DNA of 64,000 bases, from contig VSPN01000002.1 of assembly GCA_009775355.1 (NCBI GenBank), positions 47,381 to 111,380 of the forward strand, read 5' to 3'. A program made the translations under genes and the position numbers. Below are positions 33,817-42,856 of the stretch, piece by piece. Each line of letters starts with the position of its first letter. Within the stretch, counting starts at the first letter, position 1. The DNA comes from Muribaculaceae bacterium. Its GTDB lineage: Bacteria > Bacteroidota > Bacteroidia > Bacteroidales > Muribaculaceae. The notes under the pieces are model-generated. The model was not told the DNA's origin. It searched no databases and was given only the letters and a program-made list of their open reading frames with translations.

Positions 33817-34362
33817 TTACCAGTTGCCGAAAGTAGCGTTGAAGATAAGATTGACGAGTTCCTCGCTTATCTGCTGGCAGAGGTCGTCCTGAACATCGGT
33901 GAGCATCAGCGAGGCGTCAAACTGCCTGTAGGCCGAGAAATTCTGGTCGATATTGTTGGCCGGGTTCTTGGTGTCGGTATATTTGACATGTACTGTGATG
34001 GTGAGACGGGTCTCTGTAGCGTAGGCGTCAGTGCCGACAGCCTGCGGAGAGAGCGAATAACCCGTTATCTCCCCTTCGAGTTTCAGGTCGGCGTTGTTGG
34101 AGTCGATTTCCTGGAGACGGGTGTTTCGGGTCACATAGTTGAGCAGTTCGTTCTCGAAAGTCTGCTGCAGGGGAGGGTAGACGAGTGCGGCCCGGATGGG
34201 GAAGTATCCGATGTCGACGGTCTTGTATATGTCGTAGTTGATCGACGATCCGTTGAGTGTGTAGTGCGGCACGCATCCCGACATCAGAGGCATCATGGCG
34301 GTCGCCGCTGCGAGGGGGCGGATGATGCGGCGGATAATGCGTCGGGAGAGCTTAGAGTCCAT
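33817..34362 (-). CDS. LptE family lipoprotein (LPS assembly)
   Basis: The 181-residue protein has a basic N-terminus, a hydrophobic segment and a lipobox with Cys at residue 30 (LMSGC). The rest fits the Bacteroidota LptE family (PF04390): YTLNGSSIN, VDIGYFP and a C-terminal helix DLCQQISEELVNLIFN. LptE plugs the LptD barrel that inserts LPS into the outer membrane. The start overlaps the end of the sigma-54 activator gene by 11 nt. A basic pre-sequence before the lipobox is somewhat long. Confidence 0.82.
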   Translation of the reverse strand: MDSKLSRRIIRRIIRPLAAATAMMPLMSGCVPHYTLNGSSINYDIYKTVDIGYFPIRAALVYPPLQQTFENELLNYVTRNTRLQEIDSNNADLKLEGEITGYSLSPQAVGTDAYATETRLTITVHVKYTDTKNPANNIDQNFSAYRQFDASLMLTDVQDDLCQQISEELVNLIFNATFGNW

Positions 34363-35524
34363 AGTCCTGAATTTTGCGGTATAGTGTCCGCAGGGATATG
34401 TTGAGATCCTCGGCGGTCTTTCGTTTGTTGCCGTTGTTGCGGGCCAGAGTGTCGGCGATAGTGTTCTTCTCGGCGTCTTCGAGCGAAGTGGCCGGAGGCG
34501 TGACGCCGAGCAGGTCGGAATCGGAATACTTTATGAGAGAAGTGACCGGAGTCACCTCGCTGAATTCCGCGCCGCGCAGAGTGGTGGAGTTGCCGGACGA
34601 AGTCATGGCCTCGCGGAGTTCGCGTATCTCGGATTTGAGCGAGAGCACGAGCTGCCAGAGCATCTTTCGCTCTGACTCATAGTCGTGGGGCTGCCGGGAG
34701 TGTACGGGGGTGGATAGACCGGAATGGTCTACAGGAAGAGCCTCGACAATCTGCTGCCTCGAGATCTCCTCGCCGGCGTTGAAGAGGGCGAGTTGCTCGA
34801 CTATGTTTTTGAGCTGGCGCACGTTGCCCGGCCAGCGGTAAAGCGTCATTGCCCTGACGGCGTCGTCGGAGAAAGATACAGGCCCGGTCATGTATTTCCG
34901 TGAGAAATCGGAGGCGAACTTCCGTGCGAGAAGATGTATGTCGGATCCGCGGTCGTGGAGGTTTGGCACCACGATCGATACGGTCGACAGCCTGTAGTAG
35001 AGATCTTCGCGGAATTTGCCCTGTCTGACGGCTTTCTGCAGATCAACGTTTGTGGCCGCCACGATGCGCACGTCAGTCTTCTGCACTGCCGACGAACCCA
35101 CCTTCAGGAACTCCCCTGACTCAAGCACTCGCAGCAGTCTGGCCTGCGTGGTGAGCGGGAGTTCGGCCACCTCGTCAAGGAAGAGAGTTCCACCGTCGGC
35201 CTCCTCGAAATAACCCTTGCGGGCAGCGATTGCACCGGTGAACGAGCCTTTTTCGTGTCCGAAAAGCTCCGAATCGATGGTGCCTTCGGGTATGGCGCCG
35301 CAGTTGACCGCTATGTATTTCTTGTGCTTCCGGGCACCGAACTGGTGGATTATCTTGGGGAAGAATTCCTTGCCCGATCCGCTCTCGCCGGTTACGAGCA
35401 CCGAGAGGTCTATGGGCGCGACGCGAATGGCGCGTGCCACCGCTTCGAGAAGAGCCGGCGAGTTGCCGATGATGCCGAAACGCTGTTTTGCCTGCTGTAT
35501 ATCCTGTGAATCAGTTGCTGTCAT
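34352..35524 (-). CDS. Sigma-54-dependent transcriptional activator
   Basis: The 390-residue protein starts directly with the AAA+ domain. Walker A is GESGSGKE, the sigma-54 contact loop is GSFTGA, Walker B is GGTLFLDEV, and the arginine-finger region is FREDLYYRLSTV. The C-terminal HTH is NNGNKRKTAEDLNISLRTLYRKI, of the Fis type. There is no response-regulator receiver or GAF domain at the N-terminus, so activity must be controlled in another way. It sits in the Bacteroidales acyltransferase / activator / lptE / secG operon, 20 nt after the acyltransferase gene. Confidence 0.9.
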   Translation of the reverse strand: MTATDSQDIQQAKQRFGIIGNSPALLEAVARAIRVAPIDLSVLVTGESGSGKEFFPKIIHQFGARKHKKYIAVNCGAIPEGTIDSELFGHEKGSFTGAIAARKGYFEEADGGTLFLDEVAELPLTTQARLLRVLESGEFLKVGSSAVQKTDVRIVAATNVDLQKAVRQGKFREDLYYRLSTVSIVVPNLHDRGSDIHLLARKFASDFSRKYMTGPVSFSDDAVRAMTLYRWPGNVRQLKNIVEQLALFNAGEEISRQQIVEALPVDHSGLSTPVHSRQPHDYESERKMLWQLVLSLKSEIRELREAMTSSGNSTTLRGAEFSEVTPVTSLIKYSDSDLLGVTPPATSLEDAEKNTIADTLARNNGNKRKTAEDLNISLRTLYRKIQDYGL

Positions 35525-35544
35525 GCTGATGTGTGGTTTTTAAG

Positions 35545-36429
35545 TCATGGAAGTCTCCGGAGCGCGTAGGTTCTTTCACGGAGCATGAGTCCGAACTTTT
35601 CTGTGTCGGTGAATAGTGCCTGCTCGTCGGGCATTATGGGATCGCCGAACGACACGTGCATCTCGCGGCCGGTCTTGTTGAAAAGCTCGCGCGGAAGCCT
35701 GAGAGTCCTCAGTCGCCAGTCGATAAAGGCGAGGATGTTGAAGAATGTCGAGTTGTGGTTGTGGAAGTAGACCGGAATCACAGGCACTTTCATCTGCTTT
35801 ATCAGTCGGATGATCGACGGCTGCCACTCGCGGTCGGAGATGCGGAGCGAGCGGTCGATCTTCGAGACAGCTCCGGCCGGGAAGAATCCCATCGGATGCC
35901 CGGCCCGGACGTGGGCTATCGCCTCGCGTATGCCGTGCATGGTGGCCGCCTTCTTGACAGGGTCGTCGCTGCCCGACGGGTCTACAGCAATGAACGACGG
36001 GCGCATGGCTGAAAGATAATTGAGAAACATGTTGACCATCACCTTGAAATCCTCGCGGTGGCGTCCGATGATGTCGATGAGCATTATGCCGTCGAGCGCT
36101 CCGAGAGGGTGGTTGCTGACCGTGACGAAAGGCACGTCGCGGAATCGGTCGAGCACCTCCTCGTTGTCGATCCGTTTGCGGATGCGGTAGGCGTCGTCGA
36201 TCAGCAGATTGGAGAACGGCACGCCGGTGGTGTGGCAGTACTTTTCGTGGACTGCGTTGCACTTGTCGAGAATGAGCCAGTGCATGATTGCCTTGACGAT
36301 CTTCGGATGACCGTCGAGGAAAGGAATCATCTTTCTGATATCCTCATAGTTCAGTATGTCGGGGCGCACGCCTTCGGCGCATTTTTTATGTCTGCTGCCG
36401 GAATCCATGTCCTTGTTCTGTGATGTCAT
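35545..36429 (-). CDS. Lysophospholipid acyltransferase family protein
   Basis: The 294-residue protein has the acyltransferase motif NHPLGALD (His and Asp four residues apart), FFPAGAVSK for the second substrate-binding block, and VPVIPVYF for the third, as in 1-acylglycerol-3-phosphate or hemolysin-type acyltransferases. It lacks clear membrane helices, so it is probably peripheral. Its exact acceptor is unknown; ornithine-lipid synthesis is one possibility in this family. It is the first gene of its operon and has a consensus promoter. Confidence 0.84.
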   Translation of the reverse strand: MTSQNKDMDSGSRHKKCAEGVRPDILNYEDIRKMIPFLDGHPKIVKAIMHWLILDKCNAVHEKYCHTTGVPFSNLLIDDAYRIRKRIDNEEVLDRFRDVPFVTVSNHPLGALDGIMLIDIIGRHREDFKVMVNMFLNYLSAMRPSFIAVDPSGSDDPVKKAATMHGIREAIAHVRAGHPMGFFPAGAVSKIDRSLRISDREWQPSIIRLIKQMKVPVIPVYFHNHNSTFFNILAFIDWRLRTLRLPRELFNKTGREMHVSFGDPIMPDEQALFTDTEKFGLMLRERTYALRRLP

Positions 36430-36479
36430 GAGAGTCGTGTGTATCCGGTTCTGATATTGCCGGAAAAATTAGAGAACCA

Positions 36480-36511
36480 CAAATTTAGCAAAAATCCGTC
36501 ATAAATGCAAA
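36480..36511 (-). promoter_or_regulatory. Promoter of the acyltransferase-secG operon
   Basis: On the minus strand TTTG (36508-36511), a 20-bp spacer and TAAATTTG (36480-36487) match consensus. The leader is about 45 nt. Confidence 0.75.
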
Positions 36512-36603
36512 AACACCCCGGCCGCAAGTTCCGCGCAACCGCATCAAAGTTTCAGGCGGCAAGCAGCGATAGCTTTGAGGCAACGGTGACAGATGTTGGC
36601 GAG

Positions 36604-36810
36604 TTATGAGATTATATGCTCAAAAATGGACTCTCCATTTCCATATGGATACTTCATTGAAAGGACGATCACAATAAGTATGATAAAGATTAGAAATAAT
36701 ATAAGAGTGCCCCATCGTATAAATTTGTTAGGAACTTTTCCTAACAAATTTTGAACTTTATCGGATCTTAGTTCAAAACTGTCATGTGACGTATCTGTTC
36801 GACTATTCAT
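36604..36810 (-). CDS. HlyD-like N-terminal fragment / small membrane protein of the RiPP operon
   Basis: The 68-residue protein reads like the first part of a Bacteroidota HlyD-family secretion adaptor: an acidic start, RSDKVQNLLGKVPNKFIRWG just before one membrane helix (about residues 35-52), then MKYPYG, where full adaptors continue with the periplasmic lipoyl and coiled-coil domains. Here the frame stops within 15 residues. The next 170 nt do not continue an adaptor in any frame that I can see. It is either the remnant of a truncated adaptor or a shortened functional partner of the ABC exporter. It follows the exporter stop by 15 nt. Confidence 0.6.
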   Translation of the reverse strand: MNSRTDTSHDSFELRSDKVQNLLGKVPNKFIRWGTLILFLIFIILIVIVLSMKYPYGNGESIFEHIIS

Positions 36811-36838
36811 ATTAATTGCCTAATATTAATTGCCTAAT
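36811..36838. repeat. Two tandem 14-bp repeats at the end of the exporter gene
   Basis: ATTAATTGCCTAAT occurs twice in direct succession (36811-36824, 36825-36838). The second copy contains the exporter's stop codon; the first forms the gap to the HlyD-like gene. Confidence 0.8.
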
Positions 36839-39015
36839 TCTAATTGATTCCTTACTAAATTAAAATATGATCCTTTAAGGTTTACCAGATCTTGATGATT
36901 TCCGATTTCAACAATCTTACCGTTGTCAATTACTATAATGTTATCCGCATTTTTTACTGTTGAAAGTCGATGTGCTACGATAACAACGGTTTTGCCTTTG
37001 TAAAATTTTTCGAGATTTTCAACGATTGATTTTTCATTTTTTGCATCCAATGAATTTGTTGCCTCGTCAAGAAATATGAAATCTGGATTCTTATAGACAG
37101 CACGGGCAATAAGAATTCGCTGCTTCTGTCCCTGGCTTACACCTATTCCATCTCGTCCAATGATTGTATTATATTTCAATGGAAGAGATGTTATATATTT
37201 GTGTATGCAAGCTATTTTGGCCGCGTTTTTTAATCTGTTTTCATCAATTTCTTCATCATCAATAGCTATATTTCTTGCAATTGATTCTGAAAATATGACA
37301 CCATCTTGCATTACAACACCACAATGTCTGCGCCACCATTTCAAGTTATATGCATTAATATCTTCGTTACCTATTTTTATAGTGCCGCCAAGAACAGGAT
37401 AAAAGCCAAGCATCAACTTGATTAACGTTGTTTTTCCACTTCCGCTTGATCCGACAATGGCTGTGACTTTACCCTCTGGTATAGAAAACGATATATTTGA
37501 CAATGTATTTCTCAAGGAATGAATGTCGTATTTAAAACTGACATTCTCCAATACGATGTCTTTTTTATTAGGGAATTCCTGTCTATTGTTCCCCAAAGAT
37601 TCTTCATTTTTAGATGCATGTACTTCGTTTATTCGTTCTAATGAGATTTTAACATCTTGAATAGAGTACACGAATTGCATTAATTGTTCGACCGGAGAAT
37701 TTAGCTGTCCAACAATATATTGTATTGCCAACATCGCTCCGAGTGTTATCTGTCCGTCAATTACGGCTGTAGCGGCAAATACGGTTATCAGAATATTTTT
37801 AATTTCATTTATGAAAACTGTTCCTGCATCTTGAGATTGCTGCAGTTTCATTGATTTCATTTGAACTGTAAAAAGGTCTGCTTGAGAATCCTCCCATTCC
37901 CAACGTCTTCTGCGTTCACAATTTTGAAGTTTTATCTCAGGAATGTTAGTTATGAACTGGTAAGTTTTGTTTTGATTAATAGATTGTTGTTCAAATAATT
38001 GATAATCAATAATCTTTCGTTTGTCAAGAAAGGATGCTATCCAGATGCCATAGATTAAACATCCACAGAAATATATACAGAAAATCGGCATGTTATATAT
38101 GAATAATACTATTCCAAATACAATAAAAGATAATATGGAAAATACTATTCCAAGAACCTGATTGGTTAAAAATGATTGTATGCGAGAATGATCTCCCATT
38201 CTTTGAAGCAAATCTCCTAATAATTTTGTTTCAAAAAATGACATAGGCAATTTGAGTAGTTTTATAAAAAAATCACTCACAATTGAGATATTAATACGCA
38301 TGGAAATATGCAGTATCAGCCAACTTCTTATGATATTTGTAATAGTTCTGCCTGTCACAATAGTTAGTTCTCCGAGCAGTACTAACCAAATAAACTTAAT
38401 ATCCTGATGTTTGATTCCAATATCAACTATCCATTGGGTCAAAAATGGCATTATTAATTGCAATACGCATCCTAGTCCCAATCCCAATACTATTTGAGTA
38501 AAAAGGCCTTTATACTGTAATGTGTATTTCAATAAAAAACTAAATGAACGTTTATTCTCATATACGTCAATATTTAAATTGTCAAATTCAGTAGTCTTTT
38601 GCACGAACATTCCTATTCCCTTATCTGTATTGGTTGATCCGGTTGATATCCAGTGTTCAGTAAATTCTTCAATTGATAATTTATATTTACCTTTTGCTGG
38701 ATCGGCAATCCAGAATCGTTTGCCATTTCTGTCAATTTTATATAAAACAACAAAGTGATTCTGATTCCAATGTAATATGCAAGGCAGTGGACAATCTAAT
38801 AAATCCTGTATGCTTAGTTTTCCCGCTGTATAATCTATGTTTAGGATTTGACAAAGATCTGCAAGACTTTTTAATGATACGCCTTCTTTGGAAGCTTTAC
38901 AATAGTTCTCCAGGACGTTTAGGGAAATCTTTTTTCCATAAAAGCTGCATATCATGCTAATGCACGATATGCCACATTGCATTGCATCGTGTTGTTTTAC
39001 AAAAGGGAACGACAT
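36826..39015 (-). CDS. Peptidase-containing ABC transporter (C39 peptidase, PCAT/SunT type)
   Basis: The 729-residue protein cuts the leader off a double-glycine peptide and exports the core across the inner membrane. The N-terminal C39 peptidase has Q8, C14 (KQHDAMQCGISC), H87 (WNQNHFVVLY) and D105 (IADPAKG), so the catalytic set is intact. The membrane domain (about residues 160-440) is followed by an ABC domain: Walker A GSSGSGKTT, signature VSQGQKQR (variant of LSGGQ) and Walker B PDFIFLDEATNSLD. It stands directly after the barrel gene and before the HlyD-like fragment. Its base composition is AT-rich, like the rest of the island. Confidence 0.93.
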   Translation of the reverse strand: MSFPFVKQHDAMQCGISCISMICSFYGKKISLNVLENYCKASKEGVSLKSLADLCQILNIDYTAGKLSIQDLLDCPLPCILHWNQNHFVVLYKIDRNGKRFWIADPAKGKYKLSIEEFTEHWISTGSTNTDKGIGMFVQKTTEFDNLNIDVYENKRSFSFLLKYTLQYKGLFTQIVLGLGLGCVLQLIMPFLTQWIVDIGIKHQDIKFIWLVLLGELTIVTGRTITNIIRSWLILHISMRINISIVSDFFIKLLKLPMSFFETKLLGDLLQRMGDHSRIQSFLTNQVLGIVFSILSFIVFGIVLFIYNMPIFCIYFCGCLIYGIWIASFLDKRKIIDYQLFEQQSINQNKTYQFITNIPEIKLQNCERRRRWEWEDSQADLFTVQMKSMKLQQSQDAGTVFINEIKNILITVFAATAVIDGQITLGAMLAIQYIVGQLNSPVEQLMQFVYSIQDVKISLERINEVHASKNEESLGNNRQEFPNKKDIVLENVSFKYDIHSLRNTLSNISFSIPEGKVTAIVGSSGSGKTTLIKLMLGFYPVLGGTIKIGNEDINAYNLKWWRRHCGVVMQDGVIFSESIARNIAIDDEEIDENRLKNAAKIACIHKYITSLPLKYNTIIGRDGIGVSQGQKQRILIARAVYKNPDFIFLDEATNSLDAKNEKSIVENLEKFYKGKTVVIVAHRLSTVKNADNIIVIDNGKIVEIGNHQDLVNLKGSYFNLVRNQLELGN

Positions 39016-39045
39016 GCAATATTTTTTTTTATGTTATGCAATGGA

Positions 39046-41343
39046 TTATTTATGGAGTATGCCGGAATCATTATCGCCGTTGTCATATTGAGGGGTTGCC
39101 TCGTTTTTATTACGACCAAAGCTGAAATTATAAGATAACTTAATGGATAACATGTTGCTGCGATCTCTGATCTTATATTCCGAATCAGCATATACAGGAG
39201 ATGTATTTACCGTATGTTCACTCTCTTTAAACCCTTTGCCGAAAGGCATAAACCACTCCAGACCCAATGATAGATTCGTATTAGGTCGGTACAGGACCAT
39301 TGCAGACCAACATTGCGCACGTGGCCGTATCAATTGTCCTTCGGCAATCTTTCCGGGGTATTGGTAAAACAGATCTACAGTCCAATGCTTAAGATTAAGA
39401 GATAAGTCCGACATCCATTGAATTCTGTAACCGTTCCAGGAATATTCTGCATTCTTTCCTTTGATATCAGCTAAAATTACACGATTCCAAAAAACCAGTT
39501 TGTTGTTTCCGAGAGGCTTGAAAGATAAGTCAAACCGTGAATTTATCTCCCTGTATTTTGATAGGTTCACCAGCGTTTGCAGCACGTAGTCGTTTGTGGT
39601 TGTGTACATGTCACAAATTCTATTTGGTGAGGAGTTGACAGATGTTTGTAATGATAGATTCAGGTAGTTGTTGTTATATATAAAACGCAGGCTGGCAGTA
39701 TGTGTTTTATATGGTTTTAATGTCGAATTGCCATGATAAACCAATCTGGTGTCTATCCACTGGTTTGTTTCGCTCAACTGTGCAATTGTCGGTACATTTC
39801 CTGAATAAGAGTAGTCCAATAAAAAATAGACATGATTTGATGCTCTCCAGTAAATATTTACTCTCGGCGTTGGAATGAATAAATTATGTGAATTTTCCAG
39901 AACTGTAGAAACTGTATGATACCAGTCTGCGCCCAAAGATAGCCACCAGCGAACCGGACCTTTCATTCCCAACCATTGAGCAGCTCCTCCCATAACGTTT
40001 GTAGTTTGAGAAAAAGGAGTAAATACATCCACATATCTACTGTGCTTATATATTTCATAAGCACTGATTGTGAATGATCCTAATTTATTGTGTGGTAATT
40101 GATATTGGATTTCTGAGAATACAGCATCAAGCTGAGTCCTATAATTGGACATTGAATTGTTTACAGCGGCAACCGACTCACTCTGTTCATTATATGCCGA
40201 GTTATATGAAGTCGAGAAATGCTGATAATTGACATTTGCAAGAAATGTGCCGGCATTGGCTCCTAAATTTCTTTCAAAATAATTGCCTACAATATATTTG
40301 GTGTAGTCTGTCCGTAACAGGTTCGTGGCAAGAAATGACTCTGTTGATGTCTTGACATTTTGTAGTGATGTTCCTCCATTTCGGTTGAAATCAATACCAG
40401 CTTTGACATTATAAAGAAATTTTCGAGGTTGATTTATTTGATATGATAAGTTGAAATTATTATCATCATAATGGTTTTTGGAGTCTAATCCCTCTTTGGT
40501 TTTATTATAATTTACGCCATTATAATCGTAATCCAAAACCTCGGATTTCTGATATTTTTTATAATGTGAGTTTTCGTTATTGTATAAAAAAGAAAACCGG
40601 GATTGTCGATAATTATAGTAAAATGCAACAGAATTATTCCCTTTTAAGGGCGGAAATGCTTGAGATAAGTCTATTCCACCATTTCCTCCATAAATATTCG
40701 ATTTAAGTTTTATATCTATAACAGCAGATACCCCTTGGTTTATAAATCTTAAAGGAGGAGTCTGATAAACATCAATCTTGTCAATGTCTTCCTTGGAAAG
40801 TGTCTGGATTTCTTGAATTGTCGCATCAACACCATCTATTAATATATTGATATTTTGATTACCCTCAAAAAATACCGAGCCATTTGAAAGTACGGTCAAA
40901 TTTGGTATTACATTTAACGATTGCAATACATTGGCATATCTGGCCATGTCTTTCATTGTTATCCGATACGATGTGCGGTCTGTAAATTCCTGAACATCTG
41001 CTGGAGTTACAACCACTTCATTTAATGATACCGCTTGAGATAAAATAACAATATTTTTACCCTCGTTGAGATCTTTGTAAAATATTACTTTGTCACTAAA
41101 TTGGGGATGCGAAGCTGTTATATAATTAATTCCTTCGGCAATTTGAATATCAATAAGCCCTTCCTTATTGGATACCCATGTGGCGATAGAATCTCCATCC
41201 TCTTTAAAGCCGATGCATTGCACTTGCGGTATTAAGTTGTTGTCAGTTGTTGAAAAAACAATTGTCTTTCCATGCATAGAAGCAGCAGTTAACAAAACTA
41301 CTGTGCATGCTAAGAAATATCTTATGGTGTTAAAGCCTTTCAT
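39046..41343 (-). CDS. TonB-plug-like outer membrane beta-barrel protein of the RiPP operon
   Basis: The 765-residue protein has a signal peptide (FLACTVVLLTAASMHG), a carboxypeptidase-regulatory-like domain (about 25-105), a TonB-receptor plug-like domain (about 110-220: SLNEVVVTPADV, LNVIPNLTVLSNGSVFFEG, ILIDGVDATIQEIQ), and a long barrel rich in aromatic hairpins ending near SYNFSFGR. A short acidic tail after the barrel (KNEATPQYDNGDNDSG) is unusual. There is no clear TonB box. Its ATG overlaps the maturase stop by 4 nt, so it is translationally coupled to it. It may export the peptide over the outer membrane or bind it. Confidence 0.82.
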   Translation of the reverse strand: MKGFNTIRYFLACTVVLLTAASMHGKTIVFSTTDNNLIPQVQCIGFKEDGDSIATWVSNKEGLIDIQIAEGINYITASHPQFSDKVIFYKDLNEGKNIVILSQAVSLNEVVVTPADVQEFTDRTSYRITMKDMARYANVLQSLNVIPNLTVLSNGSVFFEGNQNINILIDGVDATIQEIQTLSKEDIDKIDVYQTPPLRFINQGVSAVIDIKLKSNIYGGNGGIDLSQAFPPLKGNNSVAFYYNYRQSRFSFLYNNENSHYKKYQKSEVLDYDYNGVNYNKTKEGLDSKNHYDDNNFNLSYQINQPRKFLYNVKAGIDFNRNGGTSLQNVKTSTESFLATNLLRTDYTKYIVGNYFERNLGANAGTFLANVNYQHFSTSYNSAYNEQSESVAAVNNSMSNYRTQLDAVFSEIQYQLPHNKLGSFTISAYEIYKHSRYVDVFTPFSQTTNVMGGAAQWLGMKGPVRWWLSLGADWYHTVSTVLENSHNLFIPTPRVNIYWRASNHVYFLLDYSYSGNVPTIAQLSETNQWIDTRLVYHGNSTLKPYKTHTASLRFIYNNNYLNLSLQTSVNSSPNRICDMYTTTNDYVLQTLVNLSKYREINSRFDLSFKPLGNNKLVFWNRVILADIKGKNAEYSWNGYRIQWMSDLSLNLKHWTVDLFYQYPGKIAEGQLIRPRAQCWSAMVLYRPNTNLSLGLEWFMPFGKGFKESEHTVNTSPVYADSEYKIRDRSNMLSIKLSYNFSFGRNKNEATPQYDNGDNDSGILHK

Positions 41344-42794
41344 AGAATCAATTGAATATTATCTGCGTGAGGACATCTTGGATCTGGATGCCATTTTGTT
41401 TTCCCGGATTTAGTAATATCTAAATAGCATACTCTTTTTCCGAAATCATTTCTGCATTGCTCAAACACTTCGCAGCTTTTACATGGGGATGACTGTGGAA
41501 ATTGACATTGAGTCATGGAGTAAAGACGTAAAGCTTTTCCCGAATTCCAAATTTCACGAATTGAAGACTCATTGACATTGCCAATTAGATATTCTGGATT
41601 GTCATATAACATCTCACAGACACTGCAATCCCCATTAGCCAATATGGATATGCTGGTCGTATTTGCCATGCAGATCTGGTTATTGCGAACATATTCCTTC
41701 GGACTTCCAAATCTCTTTAAAATATATCCCTTTTCGGATATTTTATTAAGTCCGATTTTGAAAGCCCGATTTGCTTTTTGTGTGAATTCATAAATCCAAA
41801 TTAAATCCTCATTTGCTACTTCCAAAGATTTATATTCTTTCTCTTTATACTTCGAAAAGAAGGCAGGCGTCATAATCCATTCTTTAACGCAGTCAAAGCT
41901 TGAAAGATAATCATATAAGGAAGATACTCTTTCTTTAGAAGAATTTAATTTTGTCAAGACACTCCGCACTAAGACATTAAGCTCTAATTTGGAACAGTGA
42001 TTAAGAAAAGAGGTGACTTTATCTAAATATCCAATTTTGACATTTATTAGATTCTTAAGAATGTCAGAATATATAGAATCTAATGAAAATTGAATCTCTT
42101 CATATCCTAGATCTCTTAGATATTTGACTTGCTTGTAATCCAAAGGTGTTTTTGTTGATAGGAAAGGTTTATAGTCATAATCACGAACACTTTTGAGAAT
42201 AACACGCCAATCTGGATGGGCAAATATGTCTCCTCCTGTAAGTGTTACATTAATAGTGCCCTGATCATGCAATTCTTTTAATAAACTCAAAATCTTTTCG
42301 GTGCTGAGTGTTGGTGATAACCTTCGGTTTGCATAACAATAAATGCAATCCGTAGTGCAATTTGTTGTAACCATAAAATTTGCACTGAGAGGCACCAATG
42401 GACGTTTTATAGTAAAATCTCCTGATCCATCAAACGTTTTCTCTTCATGGATTATTGGATGGGGTTTTTGTGAGTAACGTTTTAAGAGAGCTTTGGGGAA
42501 TACAATAGATTGAGTCTCTGATAATCTAAACTCTTTATGATCAGTGTTGTCAATGAGTTGTTGAACAAATTTGTCTATTGCAGAAGATCCCACCTTTAAA
42601 GTAGTGCCAATAACTTTGATCGATTCTGAATACTCAAAATCGCCAATATGTGCTAAGATATAACCTATAAAAGGGGGAATACAGAATGCTCCGAATTCAG
42701 TTCTTCTTAGGTTGATTATCTTATCCACACGAATTAGAAATGACGTGTGAGCTTCATTTCTAATTGTATATGCAGGAGAAAGTGCGATGTACAT
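41340..42794 (-). CDS. Radical SAM/SPASM peptide maturase
   Basis: The 484-residue enzyme should modify the adjacent Cys-rich precursor. Residues 1-110 look like a PqqD-type precursor-recognition region. The radical SAM cluster motif is C146, C150, C153 in TTNCTTDCIYCYAN, followed by a TLTGGD motif. The C-terminal SPASM region (about 375-475) has many Cys: QICMANTTS, DCSVCEML, PCKSCEVFEQC and DPRCPHAD, enough for one or two auxiliary 4Fe-4S clusters. This layout is that of thioether-forming maturases (sactipeptide or ranthipeptide type) and of the Bacteroidales GG-leader systems. It starts 62 nt after the precursor stop. Confidence 0.9.
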   Translation of the reverse strand: MYIALSPAYTIRNEAHTSFLIRVDKIINLRRTEFGAFCIPPFIGYILAHIGDFEYSESIKVIGTTLKVGSSAIDKFVQQLIDNTDHKEFRLSETQSIVFPKALLKRYSQKPHPIIHEEKTFDGSGDFTIKRPLVPLSANFMVTTNCTTDCIYCYANRRLSPTLSTEKILSLLKELHDQGTINVTLTGGDIFAHPDWRVILKSVRDYDYKPFLSTKTPLDYKQVKYLRDLGYEEIQFSLDSIYSDILKNLINVKIGYLDKVTSFLNHCSKLELNVLVRSVLTKLNSSKERVSSLYDYLSSFDCVKEWIMTPAFFSKYKEKEYKSLEVANEDLIWIYEFTQKANRAFKIGLNKISEKGYILKRFGSPKEYVRNNQICMANTTSISILANGDCSVCEMLYDNPEYLIGNVNESSIREIWNSGKALRLYSMTQCQFPQSSPCKSCEVFEQCRNDFGKRVCYLDITKSGKTKWHPDPRCPHADNIQLIL

Positions 42795-42810
42795 TTTCTT
42801 TAAAATTTAC

Positions 42811-42849
42811 ATGATAAGTGTATTCCGATAATCTGAATACACTTATCAT
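42811..42849 (-). terminator. Intra-operon hairpin between precursor and maturase genes
   Basis: A 15-bp perfect stem (42811-42825 with 42835-42849) and a 9-nt loop start 7 nt after the precursor stop codon. It lacks a T-run, so partial read-through or mRNA protection is likely, giving more peptide mRNA than enzyme mRNA. Confidence 0.75.
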
Positions 42850-42856
42850 AATTTAG

